NCBI RefSeq assembly: GCF_900129845.1
Contig: NZ_FQXB01000004.1
Span: 62,001 to 126,000 of the forward strand
Length of the DNA stretch: 64,000 bases
Reading direction: 5' to 3'
Origin: Cognatiyoonia sediminum
GTDB taxonomy: Bacteria; Pseudomonadota; Alphaproteobacteria; Rhodobacterales; Rhodobacteraceae
Positions 25,638-35,135 of the stretch are shown piece by piece. Numbering within the stretch: the first letter of the stretch is position 1; every line of letters starts with the position of its first letter. The translations under genes were made by a program, and so were the position numbers. The notes below the pieces were generated by a model, which had not been told where the DNA came from, ran no database searches, and was given only the letters and a program-made list of their open reading frames with translations.

Positions 25638-27889
25638 CGGCGTTTGCGTGTGACCTTGCGTTTGGTCTTTGCGCCTTTTTTCTTTGCCGCTGACATTTTT
25701 CGCCGCGCCGGTTTTCCCCGTCCGCGGCTCGGGCCGCGCGGGAGTATCTGTTCATCCAACGACACCAATTCAGCCAACAGCCCGCCGGAGATCGGCGCAG
25801 CCTCTATCAATTTAACCGTCGCGCGCTGACCAAGCCCGATCATCGTACCACTCTCTGACCCCATCAAAGTTTGAGTCTCGGCATCATAGTCAAAGTACTC
25901 GTGGCCCAAGGTGCGGATGGGCACAAGCGCATCTGCACCTGTTTCATCCAATTTGATAAACACACCAAACTTCGCAATTCCTGCCACACGCCCCGGCATC
26001 TCTGCGCCCATTCGGTCGGAAAGGAACGCAGCAAGGTAGCGATCGGTTGTATCCCGTTCCGCCATCATCGACCTGCGCTCCGTATCGCTGATCTGTTTGG
26101 CCGTCTCTGCTAGGTTTTCGACATCAAACGGGGATAAGCCATCATCGCCCCACTTGTGCGCATCGACCAAAGCGCGGTGAACGATCAGGTCGGAATAGCG
26201 CCGAATGGGCGACGTGAAATGCGCGTAAGCCTGCAAGGCCAGGCCAAAGTGCCCGAAGTTTTCGGGGTTATAATAGGCCTGCGTCATAGACCTCAGCGTG
26301 GTCAGGCTGATCAGCTCTGATTGTTCAGTCTCACGTGCCTGCTCCATCAGACGGTTCAACTGACCTGTCTTCAAGACTTGCCCCTTGGCCAAAACCAACC
26401 CGCTGGCCTGTGCTACCTCTCGCAATTGGTCGATCTTTTCGGGGCTTGGCTCTTCGTGCACGCGGAACAGCTGTGGCACGCGTTTGGCGATCAGGGTCTC
26501 GGCCGCTGCGACATTGGCTAGAACCATGAACTCTTCGATCAGTCGATGCGCGTCCAGCCGCTCTTTGAAATTCACCGACCGAACGATGCCTTTGTCATCG
26601 ATCTCAATCTGCCGCTCTGGCAGGTCCAACTCCAAAGGCTGCCGCTGTGCACGCGCCTTTTTCAGCGCCTCGTAGGCCGCGTAGAGCGGGCGCAACACGC
26701 CCTCCAAAAGCGGTTCGGTCTTGGCGTTGGCATTCCCATCTATCGCCGCCTGCACCTCTTCATAATTCAGCGAGGCGTGGCTTTTCATCAAAGCGCGATG
26801 AAAGCTGTGATCGATCTTGTTTCCGTGGCTGTCGATGCGCATCGCGACGGCGATACAGGCGCGCTCGACCCCTTCGTGTAGCGAACAGAGATCGCCTGAC
26901 AGTCGGTCCGGCAACATCGGCACCACGCGATCCGGGAAATAGGTGGAGTTGCCCCGCTTGCGTGCCTCTCGATCAAGCGCTGACCCAGACGTCACATAGT
27001 GCGCCACATCCGCGATCGCGACCCAGATGATAAATCCACCCTTGTTCTTGGGGTCATCGTCAGGCTCAACAAAACAGGCATCATCGTGATCCCGCGCATC
27101 TGCCGGATCGATTGTGACCAACGGCAGATCGCGCAAATCGCGCCGTTTGCCCAAGCCTGCTGGTTCCGCCTTATCTGCTTCCGCAATCACCTCGTCCGGG
27201 AAGTGATCGGGGATGCCATGTTGGTGGATCGCGATCAAGGACACGGCTTTCGCTTGTGTCGGATCACCCAGCCGCGTCACAATCCGCGCGCGCGGCAATC
27301 CCATGCGGGTTTTTGGCCCGCTTTGCTCTGCCTCAACAAGTTCGCCATCTTTGGCACCGCCCAACTCACCTGCTGGTACGATCCATTCCTTGTCCGACCC
27401 CTTATCAATCGGCACAATCCGACCGCCTTCGGAGCCTGCGCGAAACACGCCCAAAATCCGCAAGGGGTTTGTGCCAATCCGTCGGATCATTCGACCCATG
27501 TAGGGGAATTCATCCTTTGGCGTTTCGGTTAGCCGCGCAAGGATACGGTCGCCAGCCCCCAAGGCCGGATCGCTGTCACGCAGTGAAAGCAGAACCGTTG
27601 GCGGTTCCCCCTTACCGTTCCATTCCATCGGACGGGCCAAAAGATCGCCGTCTTCATCGGGTGCAATCACTTGCAAAACCGAAACCGGCGGCAGCTTGTC
27701 GGCGTCGCGATAGCTGCTGCGCCGTTTTTGAAGCATTCCCTCAGCCTCCATCTCTTTTAAGATGCGCTTCAGGTCGATACGCTGAGCACCCTTAATCCCA
27801 AACGCCCGTGCAATATCCCGCTTGGCCGTGCGCGAAGGGTTATCGGTGATCCAATCGAGGATTTCAGATTTGGAGGGGATGCGTGCCAT
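25628..27889 (-). CDS. rnr: Ribonuclease R
   Basis: A 753-residue RNB-family 3'-5' exoribonuclease. An N-terminal winged-helix region (SKSEILDWITDNPSRTAKRDIARAFGIKG) and cold-shock domains come first. The RNB catalytic segment with VTIDPADARDHDDA supplies the Mg-binding Asp residues. A C-terminal S1 domain (GRVAGIAKFGVFIKLDETGA) and a very basic tail (RKMSAAKKKGAKTKRKVTRK) follow. RNase R degrades structured RNA. The ATG at 27889 has AGGGGCAGCGC upstream. It lies 40 bp downstream of dapE on the same strand. Confidence 0.95.
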   Translation of the reverse strand: MARIPSKSEILDWITDNPSRTAKRDIARAFGIKGAQRIDLKRILKEMEAEGMLQKRRSSYRDADKLPPVSVLQVIAPDEDGDLLARPMEWNGKGEPPTVLLSLRDSDPALGAGDRILARLTETPKDEFPYMGRMIRRIGTNPLRILGVFRAGSEGGRIVPIDKGSDKEWIVPAGELGGAKDGELVEAEQSGPKTRMGLPRARIVTRLGDPTQAKAVSLIAIHQHGIPDHFPDEVIAEADKAEPAGLGKRRDLRDLPLVTIDPADARDHDDACFVEPDDDPKNKGGFIIWVAIADVAHYVTSGSALDREARKRGNSTYFPDRVVPMLPDRLSGDLCSLHEGVERACIAVAMRIDSHGNKIDHSFHRALMKSHASLNYEEVQAAIDGNANAKTEPLLEGVLRPLYAAYEALKKARAQRQPLELDLPERQIEIDDKGIVRSVNFKERLDAHRLIEEFMVLANVAAAETLIAKRVPQLFRVHEEPSPEKIDQLREVAQASGLVLAKGQVLKTGQLNRLMEQARETEQSELISLTTLRSMTQAYYNPENFGHFGLALQAYAHFTSPIRRYSDLIVHRALVDAHKWGDDGLSPFDVENLAETAKQISDTERRSMMAERDTTDRYLAAFLSDRMGAEMPGRVAGIAKFGVFIKLDETGADALVPIRTLGHEYFDYDAETQTLMGSESGTMIGLGQRATVKLIEAAPISGGLLAELVSLDEQILPRGPSRGRGKPARRKMSAAKKKGAKTKRKVTRKRRQR

Positions 27890-27929
27890 GCGCTGCCCCT
27901 AGCACGTGTGACAGAGGCTGCACAGAGAC

Positions 27930-29075
27930 TTAGGCGAAATAGTCTGCCAGCATCCGCGCGTAGATCGCTTTCAACTGGATTATGTCCGCGACCGGCACTT
28001 TTTCATCCACTTGGTGCATGGTTTTGCCAACCAGACCGAACTCCGCCACAGGACAATGGCTTTTCATGAAGCGCGCGTCGGAGGTGCCGCCAGATGTCGA
28101 CATCTCAGGCGTTTGGCCTGTTTCGGCTTTCACAGCGCGGGCGATCAAGTCAGAGAGTTCACCGGGGGGCGTGATGAAGCTCTCACCAGAAATTTTCACT
28201 TTCGTTTCAATGCGAATTCCAGTGTCGCCCACAACTTTGGCAACCTCGCGGTCAATCCACTCTGTCAGGCTGGACCCGCTATGGTGATCGTTGAAGCGGA
28301 TATTCACAGCCGCACGGCATTGCGCGGGGATCACGTTGGTGGCCGGATTGCCGGTGTCCATCGTCACGATGGCGAAATTCGACGGATCGAAATGATCGTT
28401 GCCTGCGTCCAATTCATGCGAGGCGAGCGTATCCATCAACCGCGCCATCGCGGTCAGGGGATTATTGGCGCGATGGGGGTAGGCGGAGTGGCCTTGAACA
28501 CCTGTAAAGGTGAACCAAACGTTCATTGATCCACGACGTCCGATCTTCATTGCCTCACCCATGTGATTGGGGCTTGTCGGTTCGCCCACAAGGCAGTGGG
28601 TCATCACTTCACCTTGCGCTTCCATCCAGTCGAGGAGTGCAACGGTCCCATCTGTAGCGTCGCCTTCTTCATCTCCTGTGATAGTCAGAATGACCGCTCC
28701 GTCAGGCGGCGTGTCCCGAACAAAATCAATCGCGGCCGCGGTGAATGCGGCGACGCCAGATTTCATATCCGTCGATCCACGACCCCACAAAAACCCGTCT
28801 TTGATCTCAGCCCCAAAAGGATCAACCGTCCACGCATTTTCGTCGCCCAATGGCACAACGTCCGTATGTCCGTTGAACCCAAAGCTCCGGTTCGCGCCCT
28901 TCCGTCCCCACCGCGCAAACAGGTTCGACGTTCCGTTCCGATCCACCTGAGTGCACTCGAAGCCAGCACTTGAAAGCAAATCTTCCAGCAGGACCAACGC
29001 GCCACCTTCTTCGGGCGTGATCGAGGGACAACGGACGAGTTGTGCGGTCAGGTCAACGGGATCAACGGGGGTCAT
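27930..29075 (-). CDS. dapE: Succinyl-diaminopimelate desuccinylase
   Basis: A 381-residue M20-family metallohydrolase of lysine/diaminopimelate synthesis, which removes succinate from N-succinyl-LL-DAP. Metal and catalytic motifs include [37 protein letters not shown] and LVGEPTS, and the end is [14 protein letters not shown]. The ATG at 29075 is chosen because the family starts close to [14 protein letters not shown] and GGATGAAG precedes it. An ATG three codons upstream is the alternative. dapD and a DapC-like aminotransferase are elsewhere in this window, so three successive DAP steps are present but dispersed. It is divergent from the Hint-domain gene. Confidence 0.94.
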   Translation of the reverse strand: MTPVDPVDLTAQLVRCPSITPEEGGALVLLEDLLSSAGFECTQVDRNGTSNLFARWGRKGANRSFGFNGHTDVVPLGDENAWTVDPFGAEIKDGFLWGRGSTDMKSGVAAFTAAAIDFVRDTPPDGAVILTITGDEEGDATDGTVALLDWMEAQGEVMTHCLVGEPTSPNHMGEAMKIGRRGSMNVWFTFTGVQGHSAYPHRANNPLTAMARLMDTLASHELDAGNDHFDPSNFAIVTMDTGNPATNVIPAQCRAAVNIRFNDHHSGSSLTEWIDREVAKVVGDTGIRIETKVKISGESFITPPGELSDLIARAVKAETGQTPEMSTSGGTSDARFMKSHCPVAEFGLVGKTMHQVDEKVPVADIIQLKAIYARMLADYFA

Positions 29076-29208
29076 GTTCTTCATCCAATGGGCATAGATT
29101 TCATCCGGACTACACCAACCGCATGTAGCGCGGAAGACACGAAATTAGCCTACTCAGCCATGGTTAACAGACAAGATGCTGTATTCCATGGAAAATTCGC
29201 GTTAACTG

Positions 29209-30387
29209 GTGACAACAACAACCAAAATGATCGCGCAGGTCAGGCAAACCGACGACGATCAGAGAGCGAGATCAGCCTTAGAAGCTGACGGAAATGGGCA
29301 GGACGTGAGCTGGTTAGGTTTACGAGAAAGGCGCGGTGGGGCCTTTAGTACGGTCGGTCTGGGCAAGACAGCTGCCGCACGTGTTGACCCCGATAAAACG
29401 CTCGACCAAGGAACGATCCTTCTTGAATTTGTGGCAATTCCTGGTGCTGTCGATCAAGTCTTGCTGCGGTATCAAAGCCCGGAACCATTGGGCTTAATGT
29501 TTGAAATTCGCCTCGACTTGCAAGGCAACCTGATCATCACTCACAGCGAAATCGGAACCCGTCGCAGCTATCGTATCGACGCGGGTTTTGTGACTCGGTC
29601 TAACTGTGTCAGCCTTCGGTTCACATGGGACGCGGATCAGGGCATCGGCGGGCTCAGCATGGAGATTGCAGAGACCGGCGCGCTTTATTTTGAAACGCTC
29701 GAACTGCCCGAACCGCTGGTCTTGCGGGACGCCGTGCGTATGTTTGCCTGCACCCAATTTATGCAACTCGCCAATGGGGTGCGCTTTGTCGCGATCGCAG
29801 ATGAAACCTTGCCACACGGCCCGTTGCCGACCTTGGGGTTAGACACGTGGATCAACACCGATCGCGGTCGTAGATCCGTCTCCGACCTTAAGCCGGGTGA
29901 TGTGGTCAAAGATGTAAATGGCCGAGCCGCGCAAGTCAGATGGGTCGGGCTTGCCGAAGTGCCTGCGCGCGGTCGTTTTGCGCCGCGCCAAATTTGTGCG
30001 CCGTTTCATGGGGCCAAGACTGACCTGATCTGCAGCCACGACCAATTGATCCGATTGGCAGGCAGCGAGGTCGAATACCTCTTTGCAACGGATTTTGTAG
30101 CGGCCAGAGTGGGCGATCTGTCCCACGGCGTTCTCAGCGTGCCGCCGTCTCGCGTGCCCTTGGCGACCTACGCGCAGTTTGTCATGGATCGTCCCTGTGT
30201 CATTGATGTCTCGGGCGTGCTGATCCAAGGGCTTGATATTCAAGAACTGCAAGATCGGCCAGATCTGCGGCGTCAGAGCGTTTTAGCAAACCTGCCCGAA
30301 GTGATGATCCCCACCGTCAGCCCTGCTCGATTAGATGTTCTTATGCCCTTCGAAACCGTCGCGTGGAGCCAGATGCAGGCCGCCTAA
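29209..30387 (+). CDS. Hint-domain protein lacking catalytic residues
   Basis: A 392-residue protein. Residues about 40-200 form a beta-rich (lectin/jelly-roll-like) region. Residues about 211-345 resemble the Hedgehog/intein (Hint) domain found in roseobacter proteins, with GRRSVSDLKPGDVVKDVNG, VRWVG and a late VIDVSGVLIQGLD. The residue at the usual catalytic Cys is not Cys (LDTWINTDRG), and the conserved His of the second block is replaced (SHDQLIRL, Gln279 by alignment). Self-processing is therefore unlikely. The start is a GTG at 29209 without a clear ribosome site, and an ATG at 29227 is possible. It overlaps the convergent 109-residue gene by four bases. Confidence 0.78.
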   Translation: MTTTTKMIAQVRQTDDDQRARSALEADGNGQDVSWLGLRERRGGAFSTVGLGKTAAARVDPDKTLDQGTILLEFVAIPGAVDQVLLRYQSPEPLGLMFEIRLDLQGNLIITHSEIGTRRSYRIDAGFVTRSNCVSLRFTWDADQGIGGLSMEIAETGALYFETLELPEPLVLRDAVRMFACTQFMQLANGVRFVAIADETLPHGPLPTLGLDTWINTDRGRRSVSDLKPGDVVKDVNGRAAQVRWVGLAEVPARGRFAPRQICAPFHGAKTDLICSHDQLIRLAGSEVEYLFATDFVAARVGDLSHGVLSVPPSRVPLATYAQFVMDRPCVIDVSGVLIQGLDIQELQDRPDLRRQSVLANLPEVMIPTVSPARLDVLMPFETVAWSQMQAA

Positions 30388-30713
30388 ACCTTGTCATAGA
30401 ACGGAGTCATCTGCGCGACGATAACGCTATTCTCGTCAAGTGCTCTCTGCATCAACGCCTTTTCCTCATCGCTGATGTCGTGCCCTTCGGCCAACCGCTC
30501 TTCCAACGTGCCATAGCCAGACACGTCCAAAGGTGCCAAATCAGCCTTTTTCAGAATGGCGACGGTTTCTCTAACCGCCTCGGCCTCGTCCACGCCGCTG
30601 GCGTAACACATCAACGCACCACCGGTTGCGTCCTTTGGCAGGCCGTCACCAGCATTCCGGCCGACTTCGACCAATAGAGTAAAGACTTTATGGGTTTTGC
30701 GCTTCTCGGCCAT
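30384..30713 (-). CDS. Conserved hypothetical protein, 109 residues
   Basis: A small soluble, acidic protein of 109 residues with alternating helix and strand character and no signal peptide. Segments are KVFTLLVEVGRNAGDGLPKD, ALMCYASGVDEAEAVRETV and EEKALMQRALDENSVIV. No family was recognised with confidence. A CGGAGCGTAAC ribosome site precedes the ATG, which supports the start. Its stop overlaps the convergent Hint gene (CTAA), and it is divergent from the receptor-like channel gene with about 95 bp between starts. Confidence 0.7.
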   Translation of the reverse strand: MAEKRKTHKVFTLLVEVGRNAGDGLPKDATGGALMCYASGVDEAEAVRETVAILKKADLAPLDVSGYGTLEERLAEGHDISDEEKALMQRALDENSVIVAQMTPFYDKV

Positions 30714-30808
30714 GTTACGCTCCGTTTCGTGACGTCGTGATGGCGTATCGCCTCCTTGTCAACCTGTTGGGGACGCGGCTAAATAGGTCAACTGTATTGG
30801 GGACTTGC

Positions 30809-31876
30809 ATGACTCGCCTTGTTTGCTGGGTTTTTTCAGCCGCTCTCATCGTTGTCGCATCGGTGGCACAGGCGCAAGACTTGCGGGTCGCGACTGTGGA
30901 GCGCGAGCCCTTCTCCATGATGTCAGAGGGCGGTTTCGAAGGCTTCAGTATCGACCTTATGAACCGTGTGACGGAAGACCTCGGCCTCTCGGTGGAATAC
31001 ATTCTTTACGATTCCTTCTCAGGTATGTTGGACGCGGTCGAAACTGAAGACGTTGACGCGGCCATTGCTAATATTTCCATCACTGCCGACCGCGAAACGC
31101 GCATGGATTTTAGCCAACCTATGTTCGATAGCGGCATTCAGGTGATGGTGCAGTCAGAGCAGGGGATGTCGCCATCTGTCTTTACTGCGCTCTTCACCAA
31201 GCAAATCGGGATCGCTGTCTTATCGGCGCTCGCTCTGTTGTTCGGTGGCGGCATGTTGATGTGGGTCTTTGAACGAAAGGCTCAACCCTACTTTGACCGA
31301 CCGCTGAAAGATGCGCCTTTTCCCGCCTTTTGGTGGGCTTTGAACCTTGTTGTGAATGGAGGCTTTGAAGAGCGTATGCCGCAAAGTCGAGCAGGGCGGT
31401 TCTTTGCTGTTGGCCTTGTGATCTCCAGTTTGTTCATTGTGTCGATCTTTGTGGCTCAGATTACTGCGGCTCTGACGATCAATGCGATTAGCGAAAACAT
31501 CCAAGACTTGAATGATTTAGATGGCCGTCGCATCGGTACGATCGAAGGATCAACCAGTGCATCGTTCTTGGATGTCCGTGATTTGTCTCACATCGGCTTT
31601 GCCGACACAGAAGCGCTGTTCCAAGAATATGAGGCGGGCGGGATAGACGCTGTGGTATTCGATAGCCCCATTCTGGCCTATTACGTTGCCGAACGGTCCG
31701 GCGGCGACGCACGGTTATTGGATCGGGTCTACCGCGCCGAAAACTACGGAATCGCGTTTCCTACGGATAGCGAATTGCGCGAACGGGTAGATCGCGTTTT
31801 GCTTGGTTTGAGGGAACAAGGTGTCTTCGACGAGCTGACAACCAAATGGTTTGGAACGGCCTATTCGGGTCGTTGA
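30809..31876 (+). CDS. Prokaryotic glutamate-receptor-like ion channel (GluR0 architecture)
   Basis: A 355-residue protein with a signal peptide (cleavage after AQA near residue 22) and a bilobed periplasmic amino-acid-binding domain. That domain is split by a pore module: TM1 about 134-153, a re-entrant pore loop about 171-188, and TM2 about 199-225 (ending QITAALTI, like the SYTANL region of receptors). Binding-domain features include ITADRETRMDFSQPM with Arg95 and VFDSPI with Asp285. This is the GluR0 layout. The filter region reads NLVVNGGFEERMP instead of a TVGYGD potassium filter. GGGG is six bases before the ATG. The gene overlaps the next minus-strand gene by 16 bp. Ligand and ion are unknown. 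Confidence 0.82.
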   Translation: MTRLVCWVFSAALIVVASVAQAQDLRVATVEREPFSMMSEGGFEGFSIDLMNRVTEDLGLSVEYILYDSFSGMLDAVETEDVDAAIANISITADRETRMDFSQPMFDSGIQVMVQSEQGMSPSVFTALFTKQIGIAVLSALALLFGGGMLMWVFERKAQPYFDRPLKDAPFPAFWWALNLVVNGGFEERMPQSRAGRFFAVGLVISSLFIVSIFVAQITAALTINAISENIQDLNDLDGRRIGTIEGSTSASFLDVRDLSHIGFADTEALFQEYEAGGIDAVVFDSPILAYYVAERSGGDARLLDRVYRAENYGIAFPTDSELRERVDRVLLGLREQGVFDELTTKWFGTAYSGR

Positions 31877-32148
31877 TCGTTGTCGTCATGCGTATTGCGG
31901 GATTTCGCTGCCCACAAGGCTGACCAAATCAAGACGATTTGGATCGGGACAAAGTAAAATAAGAAAAAGAACGCGAAGACCAAGCCAAGGCTAGAACCGT
32001 CCAATAAGTCGGTCACCCAAGGAAACGCTAGATAGAGGATCGTGAACAAAACCGCGCCATCTACAACCACCGGCAGCCAAGCGGCGACCCACTTAGGGTG
32101 TTCGCCGCTGGAAATTCGGTGTTTGGCAAGTGCGCGACTAAGGATCAC
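31861..32148 (-). CDS. Small two-helix membrane protein, 95 residues
   Basis: The frame starts with GTG directly after the dapD stop codon (TAAGTG), which suggests translational coupling to dapD. It encodes 95 residues with hydrophobic helices at about 22-42 and 54-82, separated by an acidic loop, and a polar tail. WVAAWLPVVVDGAVLF and VFAFFFLFYFVPIQIVLIWS are the membrane stretches. No family was recognised. Its 3' end lies inside the end of the channel gene on the other strand. The GTG start is not independently supported by a ribosome site. Confidence 0.62.
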   Translation of the reverse strand: MILSRALAKHRISSGEHPKWVAAWLPVVVDGAVLFTILYLAFPWVTDLLDGSSLGLVFAFFFLFYFVPIQIVLIWSALWAAKSRNTHDDNDQRPE

Positions 32149-32976
32149 TTAATCGCGCAGCAGTTCGTTGATTCCGGTTTTGGAACGCGTGCGCTCGTCA
32201 ACCCGTTTCACAATCACGGCGCAGTAGAGCGATACGTTATTCTTGCTTGGCATAGACCCAGCAACAACGACTGAATAGGGCGGAACCTCACCATACATCA
32301 CTTCGCCGGTTTCGCGGTCTACGATCTTAGTAGACTGGCCAATAAAGACCCCCATGCCCAGAACGGACCCTTCGCGCACGATACAGCCTTCGACCACCTC
32401 GGAGCGTGCGCCGATAAAGCAGTTGTCTTCGATGATCGTAGGGCCAGCCTGCATCGGCTCCAAAACGCCGCCAATACCAACACCGCCGGAGAGGTGCACG
32501 TTCTTTCCGATCTGAGCACATGACCCAACGGTCGCCCAAGTGTCCACCATTGTGCCTTCGTCAACATAGGCGCCGAGGTTCACGAAAGACGGCATCAAAA
32601 CAACGCCAGGCGCGATGAACGCAGACTTGCGAACAACGCAGTTTGGAACTGCACGAAAACCCGCGGCCTTCCAATGGTTGTCACCCCAGCCTTTGAACTT
32701 GCTGTCGACCTTATCCCACCAGCCAGCGCCTTGAGGCCCGCCGTCATGCTGTTCCATGTCCTTGATGCGGAAGCCAAGCAGCACAGCCTTCTTGGCCCAC
32801 TGGTTCACATGCCAAGATCCATCTTCTTGCTTTTCAGCAACGCGCAGCGTGCCGCCGTCCAATGCGTTCAACGTATCTTCAATAGCTTCGCGAGTTTCAC
32901 CTGTCGTGGAAGGGGTGATGCTATCGCGGTCTTCCCATGCGGCTTCGATGGCGGTTTCAAGTTGTGCGTTGGACAT
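32149..32976 (-). CDS. dapD: 2,3,4,5-tetrahydropyridine-2,6-dicarboxylate N-succinyltransferase
   Basis: A 275-residue DapD, the usual family length. It succinylates tetrahydrodipicolinate in the DAP/lysine pathway. The left-handed beta-helix hexapeptide repeats run from about [20 protein letters not shown] to [20 protein letters not shown], and the C-terminus [20 protein letters not shown] is characteristic. The ATG at 32976 has AAGGGGGGGGCAAAC upstream, and a longer in-frame extension is not family-like. It is divergent from the LOG gene across about 200 bp. A small membrane-protein gene starts immediately after its stop. Confidence 0.95.
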   Translation of the reverse strand: MSNAQLETAIEAAWEDRDSITPSTTGETREAIEDTLNALDGGTLRVAEKQEDGSWHVNQWAKKAVLLGFRIKDMEQHDGGPQGAGWWDKVDSKFKGWGDNHWKAAGFRAVPNCVVRKSAFIAPGVVLMPSFVNLGAYVDEGTMVDTWATVGSCAQIGKNVHLSGGVGIGGVLEPMQAGPTIIEDNCFIGARSEVVEGCIVREGSVLGMGVFIGQSTKIVDRETGEVMYGEVPPYSVVVAGSMPSKNNVSLYCAVIVKRVDERTRSKTGINELLRD

Positions 32977-33175
32977 GTTTGCCCCCCCTTTGTCTCGGTT
33001 TGGGGCCACATAGCGCTGACTCAAGGGAAGGGAAAGAAGTTATCGCGAATTCATCGTCAGCCGCATCAATGATTTAACGCATAAAGTCATCACCTTTGAT
33101 TGATGGCCAACCGATTTCCCATGGTGTGGATCATTTCCTCAGTCTAGGCTTTTCCCAACAGATTTGGAGTACGAA

Positions 33176-33994
33176 ATGAAAGACGACGTTCACCGCCGCC
33201 ATCGGATGCGGGACAGCCACCAGGACCGAGAGTTTGCTGAAAACGTGCCAGACACGCCCCAAACGCGTGCACCGTCCTATCGATTGGCCTTTGCGGATGA
33301 CGATTTCCTCTGTCGCGAGGATTTGCGACCGGTGCGATTGCAACTGGAATTGCTCAAACCTGAGCTTCTGATGAACGAAGCGGATGTTGATTCAACGATT
33401 GTTCTGTTCGGGGGCGCTCGCATTCCAGAACCTGCAAAGAAAGATACGGCTAGAACTCAAACGCTCGCCGATTTGTCTGAATACTACGAAGAGGCTCGCA
33501 AATTCGCAGAATTGATGACCAAGCGGTCAATGGAAGCCGGAGGCCGCGAGAATGTGATTGTTACTGGTGGCGGTCCTGGAGTGATGGAGGCAGGTAACCG
33601 AGGCGCACAAGAGGCTGGTGGGAGGTCTATTGGCCTCAACATCGTACTGCCGCATGAACAAGCTCCAAACGAGTACGTGACGCCTGAATTGTGCTTTAAC
33701 TTCCACTATTTCGCGATCAGGAAGATGCACTTCCTGATGCGCGCCTCTGCGATCACAGTGTTCCCCGGTGGGTTTGGCACGCTTGATGAATTGTTTGAAG
33801 CTCTGACCCTCATCCAGACAGGCCGCATGGATCGTGTGCCATTTTTGCTGTTTGGACGCAGCTTTTGGGAAAAGATCATCAATTGGGATGCCTTGTCCGA
33901 TGCTGGCACCATTTCGGCGGATGACCTGAACCTGTTCAAATTTGTCGAGACCGCCGAAGAAGCGATTCACGCTTTGGACAATTGGGACGCTTAG
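33176..33994 (+). CDS. LOG-family phosphoribohydrolase-like protein
   Basis: A 272-residue LOG/TIGR00730 protein with the nucleotide-binding motif GGGPGVMEAGNRGA and the family signature PGGFGTLDE. Plant LOG enzymes release free cytokinin from its ribotide, and many bacterial members cleave AMP-like nucleotides. Older annotation as lysine decarboxylase is wrong for this family. It has a charged N-terminal extension of about 65 residues, as in the longer LOG group. The ATG at 33176 has TTGGAGTACGAA upstream. It converges on the LacI gene with a four-base stop overlap (TTAG). Confidence 0.9.
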   Translation: MKDDVHRRHRMRDSHQDREFAENVPDTPQTRAPSYRLAFADDDFLCREDLRPVRLQLELLKPELLMNEADVDSTIVLFGGARIPEPAKKDTARTQTLADLSEYYEEARKFAELMTKRSMEAGGRENVIVTGGGPGVMEAGNRGAQEAGGRSIGLNIVLPHEQAPNEYVTPELCFNFHYFAIRKMHFLMRASAITVFPGGFGTLDELFEALTLIQTGRMDRVPFLLFGRSFWEKIINWDALSDAGTISADDLNLFKFVETAEEAIHALDNWDA

Positions 33995-34995
33995 AACTGC
34001 GGCACGTCTAGCTTTTGCATCGGTGGCAATTCTGGATGGCGCACGGCTTGAATTGCGGCCTTTGCAAGGAATTCACCAGCTTCACCGACGTTTTCATAGC
34101 ACGCCAATAGCTCTGGCCGCATGAGGGTCAGATAAGGTTCGGCTTCTTTGGTGTAGATATCGATATCTTCGCCCAATCTACGTCTCAGTCTTTCTACGGC
34201 GCCAACGGCTGCGGTTGCGGCATTTGTCGATCCGGTGACGATGGCGTCGATCTCAGGATTCTGGTGTAAGAACTCCACGACATGATCGGCCAATTGCGGG
34301 CTCAGCATATCGCTGTCGACGTCGGACATACGCAGAAAATGTTGACCGTTGTCTGCGGCCCCTTCTTGGACACCTTTCAACATATGGCCGCCATAGCTTT
34401 GCTCCAACGGCGGGCCGATGAAAGCTATTGTCTTACGCCCTCTCAATTTAAGGTGGTTGGCGGCCTTGCGACCGTAGGCCTCATTGTCAAAATCGTAATA
34501 CCCATGCTCGTCCGCCCAATTGCTACGCCCGTGTGTCACGAATGGGAACTTCTTCTCCATAAGGTAAGCCACACGGCGATCTTCTGGTGCGATCTGGTTT
34601 AGAATGATTGCGTCTGCGGAACCTGTTTCAACAACATAGCGGACAGGCTTCATCACGTCTTCTGCCGGAAAAGATGGCGTGACGATTAAGTGAAAGGGTG
34701 AATCATGTAGTCCACCTGAAGCGCCTGCGATGATGCGTCCAGTATGATTGTTGTGATCCGTCGACATGATCAAACTGACGACGTTAGTCCGACCTGTCCG
34801 CAGGCGGACGCCGGCGCGATTTGGGACGTATCCGATCTCATCCGCGATCTTCCGAACAAGCTCTTTCGTGCGGGTTCCAATATCGGGCGCGTCGTTCAAA
34901 GCACGCGATACCGTCGGCACTGCAAGACCACTCAATTCAGCGATGGTTTTGAGAGTCGGCTTGCGTTCAATGCCTTTGATCTTCGTGTCCGCCAT
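33991..34995 (-). CDS. LacI-family transcriptional regulator of the mannoside locus
   Basis: A 334-residue LacI-type repressor. The N-terminal helix-turn-helix is PTLKTIAELSGLAVPTVSRALN, the hinge follows (GVRLRTGRTNVVSLIM), and the effector domain is of periplasmic-binding-protein type. The ATG at 34995 has GAAGGAAATCGCCTC upstream, and the extra in-frame 25 residues upstream are not family-like. It is divergent from the ABC sugar-transport operon, whose promoter region contains palindromic half-sites (35147-35184). It is therefore the likely local repressor, released by the imported glycoside or a product such as mannose. Confidence 0.9.
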   Translation of the reverse strand: MADTKIKGIERKPTLKTIAELSGLAVPTVSRALNDAPDIGTRTKELVRKIADEIGYVPNRAGVRLRTGRTNVVSLIMSTDHNNHTGRIIAGASGGLHDSPFHLIVTPSFPAEDVMKPVRYVVETGSADAIILNQIAPEDRRVAYLMEKKFPFVTHGRSNWADEHGYYDFDNEAYGRKAANHLKLRGRKTIAFIGPPLEQSYGGHMLKGVQEGAADNGQHFLRMSDVDSDMLSPQLADHVVEFLHQNPEIDAIVTGSTNAATAAVGAVERLRRRLGEDIDIYTKEAEPYLTLMRPELLACYENVGEAGEFLAKAAIQAVRHPELPPMQKLDVPQF

Positions 34996-35135
34996 GAGGC
35001 GATTTCCTTCCTGGTCTTCATGCGATTCTAGAGAATTTCCAGAACCACGGCGCAAAAATTTTTCGCGCATCGCCCTTATTTTTATGGGCGTTTGGCAGAA
35101 TTTTCACCGCTTTGCAAAAAAGCAACTAATTCTTC

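Noticed and set aside
33064-33105. Inverted repeat CATCAAT / ATTGATG between dapD and the LOG gene
   Set aside because: Only 7 bp arms with a 28-bp gap in AT-rich promoter DNA, so it is easily due to chance.
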